A DNA stretch of 57,837 bases from positions 1 to 57,837 of IMG/VR virus record IMGVR_UViG_3300023087_000014; one strand, written 5' to 3'. Positions 23,708 to 32,435 of this stretch are shown piece by piece (position 1 is the first letter of the stretch; each line of letters opens with the position of its first letter). The notes under the pieces were generated by a model. It was not told the DNA's origin and ran no database searches. It saw nothing but the letters and a program-made list of their open reading frames with translations. Origin of the DNA: a virus. A program made the translations under genes and the position numbers.

Positions 23708-23961
23708 TCTCCGTCCTTTACAATATAATATATGTCTAACAACTTTTGCATTTGTTTTTTCAAAGTTACATGCTTGTCTGCTAATAACATCATATCTTGC
23801 CAGTCACTGTAGCTAAACAAACAACCTTGTTCTTTTTGAACTGCGTCTGCGTCTCCGCCTATTATCCAACGTTCTATTTCAGGTTTGTCGCGATAACGAG
23901 CGTACACAACACCGTTGGCACGCTCGTATATCAAGGGTTCATTGGGCAATAACTTACCCAT
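23704..23961 (-). CDS. Small protein, function unknown
   Basis: 85 residues with a helical C-terminal half (about 50-85). It begins MGKLLPNEPLIYERANGVVYARYRD and carries a cluster of charged residues; no zinc or membrane motif. It sits between the YhhQ-type transporter and kdsA, and overlaps kdsA by 4 nt. From memory, related small proteins occur in marine T4-like phages. No function can be assigned. Confidence 0.68.
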   Translation of the reverse strand: MGKLLPNEPLIYERANGVVYARYRDKPEIERWIIGGDADAVQKEQGCLFSYSDWQDMMLLADKHVTLKKQMQKLLDIYYIVKDGE

Positions 23962-23964
23962 AAA

Positions 23965-24636
23965 CTATGCTTTCTTTTTCCTACCACGTTTAGGTTTAAC
24001 TTCATCTTTTAAGACTAAAGCATCAACACCAAACTTATTTTTTAATGTGGCAAGTAACACACCGTATGCTGGAAGGAATACAATTAAACCTACAACAATT
24101 TTAGTTAATGTGTTATTAAATGCTACACCGTGTACCCAAGGTGCTGGGTAAAACGCTGTGTAAAAGAATGCGTAAGTATCGATGATATTTGCGGCAATAG
24201 TTGAAATTGCTGGTGCCGCCCACCATGCTTCCGTATACTTTTCTCTAATGTGTTGAAATACATATACATCAAGCATTGTACCAATTGCATAAGCAACACC
24301 TGAAGCAATACCTACTCTGTAAGCATGTTCATCGCCTAGTGCTAGTAGTACAAGTACTGAAGCAATAATCGCAGGAATAATAGCCATAGCTACTACAGCA
24401 CGACCTGCTTCCTTACCAACTAAACGTACAGTTAAGTCAGTTGCAACTACAACAATCGGAAATGTAAATGCGGCCGCCGCAAGTGGAAACTCACCAAACA
24501 ATGGTAAGTCTGCGCCAGGAAACACATTAAATCTAATTGTTACTAAGTAATTTGACACAGCAATTACAAGCGTATGTAAAATTACTAAATTGCGAACAAG
24601 TGTCTTATCAACACCGTCTAAAAGTTTTTGGAACAT
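23965..24636 (-). CDS. yhhQ: Queuosine-precursor transporter (YhhQ/VUT family)
   Basis: 223 residues with a GGGAGA site. About six membrane helices, with the conserved early segment FTFPIVVVATDLTVRLVGKEAGR (about 58-80), SGVAYAIGTMLDVYVFQHIRE (about 112-132) and IDTYAFFYTAF, as in YhhQ proteins that import 7-deazaguanine precursors (preQ0/preQ1). The last 20 residues are Lys-rich. It lies next to folE, whose product starts preQ0 synthesis. The phage may feed tRNA queuosine or a deazaguanine DNA modification; the other que genes are not in the window. Confidence 0.9.
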   Translation of the reverse strand: MFQKLLDGVDKTLVRNLVILHTLVIAVSNYLVTIRFNVFPGADLPLFGEFPLAAAAFTFPIVVVATDLTVRLVGKEAGRAVVAMAIIPAIIASVLVLLALGDEHAYRVGIASGVAYAIGTMLDVYVFQHIREKYTEAWWAAPAISTIAANIIDTYAFFYTAFYPAPWVHGVAFNNTLTKIVVGLIVFLPAYGVLLATLKNKFGVDALVLKDEVKPKRGRKKKA

Positions 24637-24656
24637 ATTTTATTCTCCCTTTGGTT

Positions 24657-25343
24657 TTATTTAGGTGCAAACTGTTGCTGGAGTTTAATGTTATCCATAA
24701 ACTCTTTTTTTGTTCCTGCATCGTCTGCGAATGCACCTTTTAACACAGTAGTCTGCGTTAAACTTGAGTGTGCGCCTATTCCACGGTTTTCACAACAACC
24801 GTGTGTTGCTTGGATATATACACCTACATTTTCCGAACCTGTAGCTTGCATGATTTCTCGTGCAATGTCCATAGCAAGTTCTTCTTGTAGTGTACCACGT
24901 CTTGCACACCATTGTGCTAAACGTGTATACTTGCTTAATCCAATTAAAGTATCTGCCGCAATAATACCTATATAAGCTACACCGCTAACTGGTTGATGAT
25001 GATGCGAACACATTGATTTGAGTTCGCTTCTTACAACTAACATTCCTTTATAAGGATCGTTTGTAACATTTGGAAATGCAGTAGCATTAGGACGTACATC
25101 ATATCTACCACTCATAATTTCATTAAAATACATTTTTGCTAGACGTCTTGCAGTGTCTTGTGAATTAGGATCATTCTTACGATCTATAACTAAACAGTCT
25201 AGTACATTTTCAAATGCTTTAGTTGCTTCTTCAATTAGTTCTTCTTTATCGCCTTTTTGCATAACATAAGAGATATTGTCTCCTGCCCAATAGCGAATAC
25301 CTTCTTCTTCAAGGCGTGTTCTTAGTTGTAAACTTTTGCTCAT
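24657..25343 (-). CDS. folE: GTP cyclohydrolase I
   Basis: 228 residues. ELKSMCSHHHQPVSG (about 106-120, zinc-binding Cys and His), GLSKYTRLAQWCARR (about 136-150), QEELAMDIA and YIQATHGCCENRG (about 177-189) follow the FolE order. It converts GTP to 7,8-dihydroneopterin triphosphate, the first step of folate and 7-deazaguanine pathways. A sigma70-type promoter with a 40-nt leader and a GGAGAAA site precedes it. Confidence 0.93.
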   Translation of the reverse strand: MSKSLQLRTRLEEEGIRYWAGDNISYVMQKGDKEELIEEATKAFENVLDCLVIDRKNDPNSQDTARRLAKMYFNEIMSGRYDVRPNATAFPNVTNDPYKGMLVVRSELKSMCSHHHQPVSGVAYIGIIAADTLIGLSKYTRLAQWCARRGTLQEELAMDIAREIMQATGSENVGVYIQATHGCCENRGIGAHSSLTQTTVLKGAFADDAGTKKEFMDNIKLQQQFAPK

Positions 25344-25384
25344 ATTTGTTTCTCCGAGTTATCGACGTGGATGTCGTTCATTAT

Positions 25385-25413
25385 AATATACAACATATTT
25401 AGGTTAATGTCAA
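25385..25413 (-). promoter_or_regulatory. Sigma70-type promoter of the folE operon
   Basis: Minus strand TTGACA (25413-25408), 17 bp spacer, TATATT (25390-25385); leader of about 40 nt to ATG 25343. The -35 box overlaps the end of the cupin gene. Confidence 0.8.
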
Positions 25414-25763
25414 GAAGTTTTTGTTCCAACTGTACGCCTAACTATGTCATTATGGTTAAATTCAGCCCAATAAAGCTCAAATGCAACACCATTTTCTAGT
25501 CCTTCGAACTGATGCACTAAGCCTGGTTTAACTTGTGTAAAGTCACCTGCTTCAAGAATAGTTTCGTCTACTAAACCATCTTGATCTGCTGTTTGCCAAA
25601 CACGTACAAGCATCTTACCTGACTCTACAAAAAAGCCATTCCATTTATACTTGTGTTCATGTTCACTACATTTGAATCCTTTTTTGAATTCAATGCGATG
25701 GAACTCTAGTACTCCATTTGCATGGATAAGTTCTGTCTGTCCCCATATCTTGCCTGCTTTCAT
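25410..25763 (-). CDS. Small cupin protein
   Basis: 117 residues, AGGAGA ribosome site. CSEHEHKYKWNGFFVESGKMLV (about 32-53) is cupin motif 1, and GDFTQVKPGLVHQFEGLE (about 73-90) is motif 2 with its His. A single-domain cupin of this kind may bind a metal and act as a sugar epimerase or dioxygenase, but no substrate can be read. Its stop lies within the folE promoter. Confidence 0.75.
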   Translation of the reverse strand: MKAGKIWGQTELIHANGVLEFHRIEFKKGFKCSEHEHKYKWNGFFVESGKMLVRVWQTADQDGLVDETILEAGDFTQVKPGLVHQFEGLENGVAFELYWAEFNHNDIVRRTVGTKTS

Positions 25764-25772
25764 TTTAGTCTC

Positions 25773-26279
25773 CTATATTAGCTGACTGTATTCTATAATT
25801 TCACTTTGACGCGAAATGTCTTTTACAAAAAATGCACATTTAGGATTTGGTCCATCTGTGATAGGTACACTAAGTAACTGTCCGTTTTTCATTTTTGGAA
25901 AATACCATTTAACATCATTATAGAAATGTGTAATTTTTATTTCACCAAAGTCCGGAGCATAGCTAGTTAATGGATTGAATAAAAATGCTTGAAAGCCCCT
26001 ATCATTTAAACTTGTTAAAGGTAATACTTCCAAATCATTATATGCTTCTCTATCTCCAACTGCTACACACCAATCTAAAGGCATTGTTATTTCATGTCCC
26101 TTTATATCTAAAACCATTGCTGGTGCACTGAACGATTCTAAAAAAATTAACGGTACATAAAAGAAATCTGGATTTTTTGGATCTGAATTATCTAATACAC
26201 TAAATCTTATATCTTCTTCTAACTGCTCTGGTAAATTTTTTAGATCATAACATGTATTCTCTAAAGTTAATATTCTCAT
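25773..26279 (-). CDS. Conserved phage protein adjacent to uvsW, function unknown
   Basis: 168 residues, mixed alpha/beta, with PLIFLESFSAPAMVLDIKG (about 43-61), MPLDWCVAVGDRE (about 66-78) and a KITHFYNDVKWYFPKMKNGQLLSVP segment (about 113-137). ATG lies 2 nt from the uvsW stop, so it is in the uvsW operon. I recall hypothetical homologues in marine T4-like phages, but I know no function. Confidence 0.72.
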   Translation of the reverse strand: MRILTLENTCYDLKNLPEQLEEDIRFSVLDNSDPKNPDFFYVPLIFLESFSAPAMVLDIKGHEITMPLDWCVAVGDREAYNDLEVLPLTSLNDRGFQAFLFNPLTSYAPDFGEIKITHFYNDVKWYFPKMKNGQLLSVPITDGPNPKCAFFVKDISRQSEIIEYSQLI

Positions 26280-26280
26280 A

Positions 26281-27738
26281 CTAGTTCCATTCTACTTTTT
26301 CTATTGTGAATGGGTACTGCGCCTCTTTGTAAAACTTTTTACGTTGAGTAAGGTGCCGCTTCGCAAACTTACAAGTGCTTGTAAGATCCCATATTTGAAC
26401 GAAGTCTTTGTCCTTTGCCTTTCTGACGCCTCTGCCTATTGACTGGATTACTCTTACAAAAGATTTACCAGGTTCAATGAGGACAAGATTAAAAATGCGA
26501 GGAATATTAATGCCAACAGCGGCGACACCATACGTAGCAATGACCACGTGATTTGTTCCTTCGTTAATTTCGTCATACGCTTCCTTTCTATCTTTTAATT
26601 TAACATCGCCTTTTACAAATGTACTGCCTGGGATAAGTTCTTGAAGTTTTTCGCCTGCTGATATTCTATCTACAAGTATTAGTGTATTGCCTGATTGTTT
26701 TACTTTGTTTAATAATGATGCTATGTATTTTATTCTATCTTCATTTGTTACAAGATATTTTAATTCTGATTGGTAGTCTCTGTGTGCTACTGTATCTAAT
26801 AGCTGTACTACATTTACATGACATTGTGATAGCACACCTTTGTCTTGTAGTTCTTTTGCACTCACTTGTCCTATAACAGGCCCAATGCTTGCATGTATAC
26901 TTTCAAATTCAAAACGTTCTTTAGGTATAGTACCAGTTAGTCCCCAACGTATTGGAGCATTTTTTAGATTCCGTGTAAGTAATGTTTTTAAAACTTCTGC
27001 TTTTGCTTGATGCACTTCGTCGATAATTACTGTGCTTACACCATCTAGAAACTCGGCAAGACCTAATACTGCACTGCCATCTTTAAACTTTTTATCTAAA
27101 ATATTTAAACTTTGCCATGTACAAATAGTATGAGTCTTGCCTAGTTCTTTTCTGTCGCCAAAATATACGCCCACATCAAGTCCACAGTTTATATAATCTT
27201 CCTCAGTTTGTGTTACTAAACTTTTATTAGGAACAATTACTAGACTACGTCCATATGGTTCTGTGATCTTACTCAGTGTAGCTGTTATAATAGTCTTGCC
27301 CGCGCCTGTAGCCACTTCTTGTAATGATTGTGGATTTTCCAAGAAGTTGTTTATTACCTCAACTTGATAATCCCGCAAACGTATTGGTTCGCCTTCGGCA
27401 GGGTGACCTTTTGGCCAGGTTTTTGTACCCCAGAAATCTTCACTAATAATTTGAAAATCTAATTTGATTGTATGTCGTCTGTCTTCAATATCTACTATTT
27501 GTACATTATTTTTTGCCAGTACATCAGTAATAACATTAAGATGATTAACGTAGCCGGTGCCGCCAATACCAAAGAAAGCAACCTTACCGTCCCATCTTCC
27601 CAACTTATATTGTGGCATGTATCTAGCGTATGGCACTTCAAACTTAAGAGCGTTAGAGAGCTTCCTGCGTACATCTACTTCAAGTCCTTCTATCTTTATG
27701 TTCACTTCGTCTTCGATAATTAATTTACAACTTGCCAT
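26281..27738 (-). CDS. uvsW: UvsW ATP-dependent DNA/RNA helicase
   Basis: 485 residues. An N-terminal domain of about 100 residues (with YKLGRWDGKVAFF) precedes a superfamily 2 core: RLRDYQ (Q-like motif), ATGAGKT (about 147-153), VIIDEVHQ (about 236-243), GLTGT (about 266-270) and, in the second RecA domain, VIATYGVAAVGINIPR and QSIGRGVRK. In T4, UvsW drives branch migration and removes R-loops, switching origin-dependent to recombination-dependent replication. Its start overlaps the stop of the upstream gene by 1 nt. Confidence 0.94.
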   Translation of the reverse strand: MASCKLIIEDEVNIKIEGLEVDVRRKLSNALKFEVPYARYMPQYKLGRWDGKVAFFGIGGTGYVNHLNVITDVLAKNNVQIVDIEDRRHTIKLDFQIISEDFWGTKTWPKGHPAEGEPIRLRDYQVEVINNFLENPQSLQEVATGAGKTIITATLSKITEPYGRSLVIVPNKSLVTQTEEDYINCGLDVGVYFGDRKELGKTHTICTWQSLNILDKKFKDGSAVLGLAEFLDGVSTVIIDEVHQAKAEVLKTLLTRNLKNAPIRWGLTGTIPKERFEFESIHASIGPVIGQVSAKELQDKGVLSQCHVNVVQLLDTVAHRDYQSELKYLVTNEDRIKYIASLLNKVKQSGNTLILVDRISAGEKLQELIPGSTFVKGDVKLKDRKEAYDEINEGTNHVVIATYGVAAVGINIPRIFNLVLIEPGKSFVRVIQSIGRGVRKAKDKDFVQIWDLTSTCKFAKRHLTQRKKFYKEAQYPFTIEKVEWN

Positions 27739-28961
27739 TACATCTCTTCTATCATCAAATGTCTGCGCGATCTACTGTGACGGAAAGTTCCGTACTGTGA
27801 AGGCACAGTGTCGTAATGTATTTCTAAATCAGATTCGTTAGTAATAGAATCAATCTTATGACTGTTATACTGACTTTGTAAATACAAACACGACTTAAAC
27901 CGCCAATCGCTTGACATCAACGGCTTTGGATATTTTTTATTACTACTAATATACACTATTTCTGTATCTTTTGCAACCGAATTATTTAAACCATTCTTTT
28001 TAATATAATCATTAAAATTTTTGTTATCTTTATTATCAAGCCTAAACATAACACTAATTTTATTTCTGTCTACAAAATTTCTGGTAATGTTATTGCAAGT
28101 AACTAATTCATCATATGCATCATTACCTAACACTATTAGTATAGGGAACCTATTTAATTCTTTTATACTATAAAAAACATTATCAAGTGTCCATTTGTTT
28201 TTGCTTACAAAAACATTTGGATTTTTTCTTTTGATTATGTTTTGTGATAGAGGTGTAAACTGTTTGATACTATCTAATACGTTAGGATCGAAATAATCTA
28301 AACCATATAGAATTGATCTATCTCTAAACAACGCAAGATTGTCTTGTGTAAGTTCACCTACGTGATCTGTAATAGATTCTATTAATTTATCTGATACATT
28401 TTTAAACTGTAGGTTGTATATTCCAGGCACATATAAACTAGGATTATTTTTTATTTCATCAATTTTATTAAAACTATCTACAAGCTCTTCATCAATTTCA
28501 TATTCTTTATTTCTAAATTTCTCTACTACTGAATAAATTGTGCCTTCATTAATTTTAAAAAAATGTTCATGCGTACCTTTAGTATGTGAATATTCTTTCC
28601 TGTGTTTGAAAGCAATTTGTTCAATGTCTATGATAGTCTTTTTATTGAAGGGAAATCTAATTTTGATCTTATCATCTTCGATTACAACATATTTACTACG
28701 ATCAATTTCTCGCAGAGGTTGTCGTAAAACTTTAATTAGTGAAGGTAAATCATCGACACCCTGATCAATAAATTGCTGTTGATAATATAATAATTTCTTC
28801 TGACAAACGTCTAGTTGCCTATCAGTAAGAGCTTTACCTCTAAACACTTGTTTTGCAATACTATATAAGATTGTTTGATCAACAGACTCGATTTCGATCT
28901 TATAAGGTAAAGTAAATCCTGCTAATGCCTCAAGGCAATCTTCTATATTTTTTAATTCCAT
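27738..28961 (-). CDS. Conserved protein preceding uvsW, function unknown
   Basis: 407 residues, first gene of the uvsW transcription unit. Lys/Asn/Asp-rich with several helical segments; the middle contains FPFNKKTIIDIEQIAFKHRKEY and the last third a beta-alpha pattern (FPILIVLGNDAYDELV). No Walker motif is visible. The -10 box lies 6 nt before ATG, so the mRNA should be leaderless. A recombination-linked role is suggested only by its operon. Confidence 0.72.
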   Translation of the reverse strand: MELKNIEDCLEALAGFTLPYKIEIESVDQTILYSIAKQVFRGKALTDRQLDVCQKKLLYYQQQFIDQGVDDLPSLIKVLRQPLREIDRSKYVVIEDDKIKIRFPFNKKTIIDIEQIAFKHRKEYSHTKGTHEHFFKINEGTIYSVVEKFRNKEYEIDEELVDSFNKIDEIKNNPSLYVPGIYNLQFKNVSDKLIESITDHVGELTQDNLALFRDRSILYGLDYFDPNVLDSIKQFTPLSQNIIKRKNPNVFVSKNKWTLDNVFYSIKELNRFPILIVLGNDAYDELVTCNNITRNFVDRNKISVMFRLDNKDNKNFNDYIKKNGLNNSVAKDTEIVYISSNKKYPKPLMSSDWRFKSCLYLQSQYNSHKIDSITNESDLEIHYDTVPSQYGTFRHSRSRRHLMIEEM

Positions 28962-28967
28962 GTTTGT

Positions 28968-28996
28968 AGTATAACTTAATTTAACTTAGATGTCAA
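28968..28996 (-). promoter_or_regulatory. Sigma70-type promoter of the uvsW operon
   Basis: Minus strand TTGACA (28996-28991), 17 bp spacer, TATACT (28973-28968), then 6 nt and ATG 28961. It straddles the end of the upstream glycan gene. Confidence 0.82.
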
Positions 28997-29827
28997 GAGG
29001 TTAAGTGGTAAACCTTGAGAAATTTCTTCAACAGTAAATTCTGTCCATGCATAGTCATTTAACCATTGTTGTCTATCAGGTGTCAAAGGATTTTCTATAT
29101 CGTGTAAGAAATCAATATCATTTGCGGCATCATATGCTAAACTATGCGGACTTACAAATGCAGGCACACCTTCAAGTATACTGTGTATACCTGGATTACT
29201 ACTCCAACTTATTGTTGCCCAAGCATTATTAAATCCCATATCAAAATCATCATATGTACCATTAATATGCTTAGGTTCTTGCCGAGAAACATTCTTGTAT
29301 TGGTGTTCTATAGCTTCTAATCTACACCTTGGATGTGGACGGAATACAATAGGACGATCAGTATGCTGTTGTATTTTATCTATGGTTTGCATTACCCAAG
29401 TACTCATTCTTGGCATGTCTTGCCATTGCAAACTTCTTTCATGTTGTCCGCAAATTAGTATATGATTTCCTTGTTCTCGCCATGGCTTTAAAAGTAACCC
29501 AAGATTATCAGCGCGATCAGAGTTATTATTAACGGGACCAAAATAAGCATCACGATTAATTCCATTAAGAGCTACCTTCCAAGTTGATCCACGTCTAATA
29601 CCTCCGACTTCGAGAACAATACAGGCTCTATTTTCTTTTTGACACCTTTCCCAGATAGTACGGTTTGGACCCATACGACCGTTAAAAAGTACACTCCAAA
29701 TAACATCAATACCATCATTACTATTAGTGACAACATCATGACCGAGAGCCAAAGCACCATTACGAAAGGCGTCAAAAACAGGTTTAGAATTTTGTGCGCC
29801 ATACTGAGTCCATAAGTTAAATTTCAT
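28976..29827 (-). CDS. KpsC/KpsS-like capsule glycosyltransferase, paralog A
   Basis: 283 residues. IVFRPHPRCR (about 158-167), a WATISWSSNPGIHSILEGVPAFVSP stretch (about 205-230) and the ending WLNDYAWTEFTVEEISQGLPLNLL are shared with the three paralogs at 31, 32 and 36 kb. The R-x-HP pattern and the E-G-[IV]-P-x-F loop resemble capsule-synthesis proteins of the KpsC/KpsS type, GT-B-like enzymes that transfer Kdo. This copy retains HP. Its 5' end overlaps the next gene by 11 nt. Confidence 0.72.
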   Translation of the reverse strand: MKFNLWTQYGAQNSKPVFDAFRNGALALGHDVVTNSNDGIDVIWSVLFNGRMGPNRTIWERCQKENRACIVLEVGGIRRGSTWKVALNGINRDAYFGPVNNNSDRADNLGLLLKPWREQGNHILICGQHERSLQWQDMPRMSTWVMQTIDKIQQHTDRPIVFRPHPRCRLEAIEHQYKNVSRQEPKHINGTYDDFDMGFNNAWATISWSSNPGIHSILEGVPAFVSPHSLAYDAANDIDFLHDIENPLTPDRQQWLNDYAWTEFTVEEISQGLPLNLLTSKLN

Positions 29828-30662
29828 TCCAATATGCTTCTGATCTTTCTGTCATTAAATCTTTTTTCTTACTATGACCTGTATACTTACGATCACCTTT
29901 CATATGATCAATATATCTACCTAGTTCAGTGTTAATGAGTGGATGACCTCCACCGCCTGTCTTTGCAGTTTTTACATATATTGATGCGCTATAATCTAAT
30001 GCCCTTGGATTATAATTTTTATGTTTCATTAAGATATGACCAAATACATAACTATCATGCCATTCTTCTAATGTAAATATTCCAGTCTCTGCATTATTAT
30101 AATAATCTTTAAATTCTTTTATGAAGTTTACACACTGTTTGTCGTTTTTATTCAAACCATAAAATCCACATTCGGGCCAAGTTTGAGATCCTGCTCCTCT
30201 GCCTACATAAGTGATCCAACTTTCTTTTGGTAGTAATTTTGCAAAGTTTTCATGACTCCAAGCACTATGAACGTATGTATCTCCGTCAACCCATACTATC
30301 CAATCAGCTGGTTCGTTTTCGTAAGCGTCAAATACTGCATAAACTTTATGTGAAAATCTAATAGCGTCCCATTTAAATTCTTTATGCCAATCTCTTGGAC
30401 GTCTGCGTTTTATTTCAGGCGGAGGTGTACCAGTCGCTTTTGGTTCATTTTTCCAGCGTTCAATAAATGCTTTCTTTTCTGGTAAAGCATCTGCATTTAA
30501 AATTTGTATATTTGCTCCTTCAGGGATTGTAGGGACACAATCCTCTGCATAGACTAGCAGTTTAATTTTTGGATCTACATTTTTTGCCCAACTGTCTATT
30601 AATCTCTGGCCGTATGTAAAAAGTCCTTCGTTATTAAATGTTGTTAAAGCTACAATATTCAT
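29817..30662 (-). CDS. GT-A type glycosyltransferase (DxD), paralog 1
   Basis: 281 residues. WIVWVDGDTYVH (about 119-130) carries the D-x-D metal motif, preceded by FKWDAIRFSHKVYAVFDAY, and WPECGFYGLN (about 157-166) and WHDSYVFGHIL (about 200-210) follow. The same three blocks occur in the gene at 36785-37573, so the two are paralogs. Likely transfers a sugar from a nucleotide donor onto a phage-made glycan. Operonic: 1 nt separates it from the upstream KpsS-like gene. Confidence 0.78.
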   Translation of the reverse strand: MNIVALTTFNNEGLFTYGQRLIDSWAKNVDPKIKLLVYAEDCVPTIPEGANIQILNADALPEKKAFIERWKNEPKATGTPPPEIKRRRPRDWHKEFKWDAIRFSHKVYAVFDAYENEPADWIVWVDGDTYVHSAWSHENFAKLLPKESWITYVGRGAGSQTWPECGFYGLNKNDKQCVNFIKEFKDYYNNAETGIFTLEEWHDSYVFGHILMKHKNYNPRALDYSASIYVKTAKTGGGGHPLINTELGRYIDHMKGDRKYTGHSKKKDLMTERSEAYWNEI

Positions 30663-30663
30663 G

Positions 30664-31605
30664 TTATTCCTTTACTGCCCATTTACGCATGTGACGCCAT
30701 GCTTCGCCTGCGGCTACTTCGTCAAGAGTCCAGTGGCATTGTGCAAGTTTATGTAGCCAACCTTCTCTTTCAAATTCTTTTGGTTCGTTAATATATTTCA
30801 TATCACTATGTACAACATCTTTAGCCTGGCTTCTTTCTACATCTGTTTGGAATGTAGGTATGCCTTCGATAACACTTGCAACGGCAGGACTACTATTATG
30901 GTTTACTACTGCACAAGCGGTTGCAAAGTCAGTGAAGATATTTTCACTATTGCTTATTCTTAAATTTCCAATTTTATATCTTGCAAGATGTCTTATATGA
31001 TTTCTTACATTTTTATCTCCAGGATGAAATCTAACTACAATTTGTTTGTCAGTATAATGTCTTACTTGAGTAACTGTTTGTACAATCCAACTTACAACAG
31101 GCTCTGAATCCATACTCCAACCACCGTCTCTTTGGCAACATAAAAGTATTGTACCACCGTCGGGTTTTCGCCAAGGTTTAACTTTTATGTTCAAATCTTT
31201 ACTAAGTTTTTCCCACCTGTAAGGGTTAGGATTATCATAACAATATTCACCAGTAGTTGGAAATACTCCATCAAAGCTATACCGTAAATATGTTTTTGTA
31301 TTACCTGGATCAAAACTTAAAAACAAATTACTATCTACAATTACACATCTTTTATTTCTAAGGATTTGATTTTCGTATACTTGTTTTCTTAACCGTAAGT
31401 GTCTTGTGTTTTTACTGTTTGCATGAACAAATCCTTGTATTACTGCTACATCAGTATTCATAGGATGCCAGCCCGTTACTACTGCACCTCTGTCTCCACA
31501 TGCATTTACACCTTTAATAAAATCATTTATAATTCTAGGTTTTTCAGGATTGGTATTTCCTGGAGGAATACCCATTAAGTATGAAGCAACAGTTAATCCA
31601 TTCAT
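30664..31605 (-). CDS. KpsC/KpsS-like capsule glycosyltransferase, paralog B
   Basis: 313 residues. ILLCCQRDGGWSM (about 156-168), IVVRFHPGDK (about 197-206), CAVVNHNSSPAVASVIEGIPTF (about 236-257) and WLHKLAQCHWTLDEVAAGEAW near the end define the same family as paralogs A, C and D. HP and the acceptor loop Glu are retained, so this copy looks catalytically intact. Its ATG overlaps the stop of the upstream gene (ATGA). Probable role: adding Kdo or a related sugar to surface polysaccharide or lipid. Confidence 0.74.
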   Translation of the reverse strand: MNGLTVASYLMGIPPGNTNPEKPRIINDFIKGVNACGDRGAVVTGWHPMNTDVAVIQGFVHANSKNTRHLRLRKQVYENQILRNKRCVIVDSNLFLSFDPGNTKTYLRYSFDGVFPTTGEYCYDNPNPYRWEKLSKDLNIKVKPWRKPDGGTILLCCQRDGGWSMDSEPVVSWIVQTVTQVRHYTDKQIVVRFHPGDKNVRNHIRHLARYKIGNLRISNSENIFTDFATACAVVNHNSSPAVASVIEGIPTFQTDVERSQAKDVVHSDMKYINEPKEFEREGWLHKLAQCHWTLDEVAAGEAWRHMRKWAVKE

Positions 31606-32435
31606 CGTATGTCGTGCTCCTGTATAATTCTGTATGCTTCTCCATTTACAAGTTCATCAGTTGTAAACTGACAGTAACATAACCAGTGTAACCAATTTTG
31701 CACAAGTTGCGGGTCGCTATACTTGGGTGTTTCTAATTTACTAAGGTCTTTTTCACATAGCATATCAGCCGCACCTGGAGCAGTTGTAAATGCTGGTACA
31801 CCATACATAATAGCTTCAGTTGCCGCAATACTGTTGTATGTTACTACAGCAAAAATTTTATCTTCATCAAACTGATTAAAGATGCTTCCGTCACCTATTC
31901 TTTGATGACGTAGTCCTTTATCTCTAACAATTATTTCTTTGTCAGTATATTTTTTTATTAGTTCTGTTGTTTCTTTTACCCAGTCATCTCTGTTGATTCC
32001 ATAAAATTTACAAGGCTTTTCGGAAGGTGTTACTAGTAAAATATTCCTTCCTTGATTTTTTGATTTAGTCCAGCCTCTAAATGCGTAGCTAAAATCTCTA
32101 GCTCTACCAGACAGTTCTCTCCATCTATCATTTGGCAAGTTTTTAAAGTTACTGTGTTGCATACCATTTTTTACTACTCTATGAAATACTTTTCTTTTTT
32201 GTCTATTACCTAAATATCCAGTATCAATATAAAAATAATCTCGGCCTGTTCTTTCACATTCAGCAACAATTTTTCTACCAGTCATACCTCTAAAACTTAC
32301 TGGTAAATTGGTATCATATTCTTTCAGTTGTTTCCAATCGTGTATGTAAGTTGCACCAATGCCCTTGGTCCAACATTTTAATATTTGATCATTTTCATCT
32401 ATTGCTAGATGATGTTTTACAGATCCATCATGCAT
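31602..32435 (-). CDS. KpsC/KpsS-like protein, paralog C (HP motif lost)
   Basis: 277 residues from ATG 32435, which has CAGGAA 5 nt upstream; ATG 32453 gives 283. LLVTPSEKP, AVVTYNSIAATEAIMYGVPAFTT (about 205-227) and WLHWLCYCQFTTDELVNGEAY match the paralogs. Where A, B and D have R-x-HP this copy reads IIVRDKGLRHQR, so the usual donor-binding HP is missing. The acceptor loop also has MYG instead of E-G. It may be inactive, or may have changed donor specificity. Confidence 0.68.
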   Translation of the reverse strand: MHDGSVKHHLAIDENDQILKCWTKGIGATYIHDWKQLKEYDTNLPVSFRGMTGRKIVAECERTGRDYFYIDTGYLGNRQKRKVFHRVVKNGMQHSNFKNLPNDRWRELSGRARDFSYAFRGWTKSKNQGRNILLVTPSEKPCKFYGINRDDWVKETTELIKKYTDKEIIVRDKGLRHQRIGDGSIFNQFDEDKIFAVVTYNSIAATEAIMYGVPAFTTAPGAADMLCEKDLSKLETPKYSDPQLVQNWLHWLCYCQFTTDELVNGEAYRIIQEHDIR

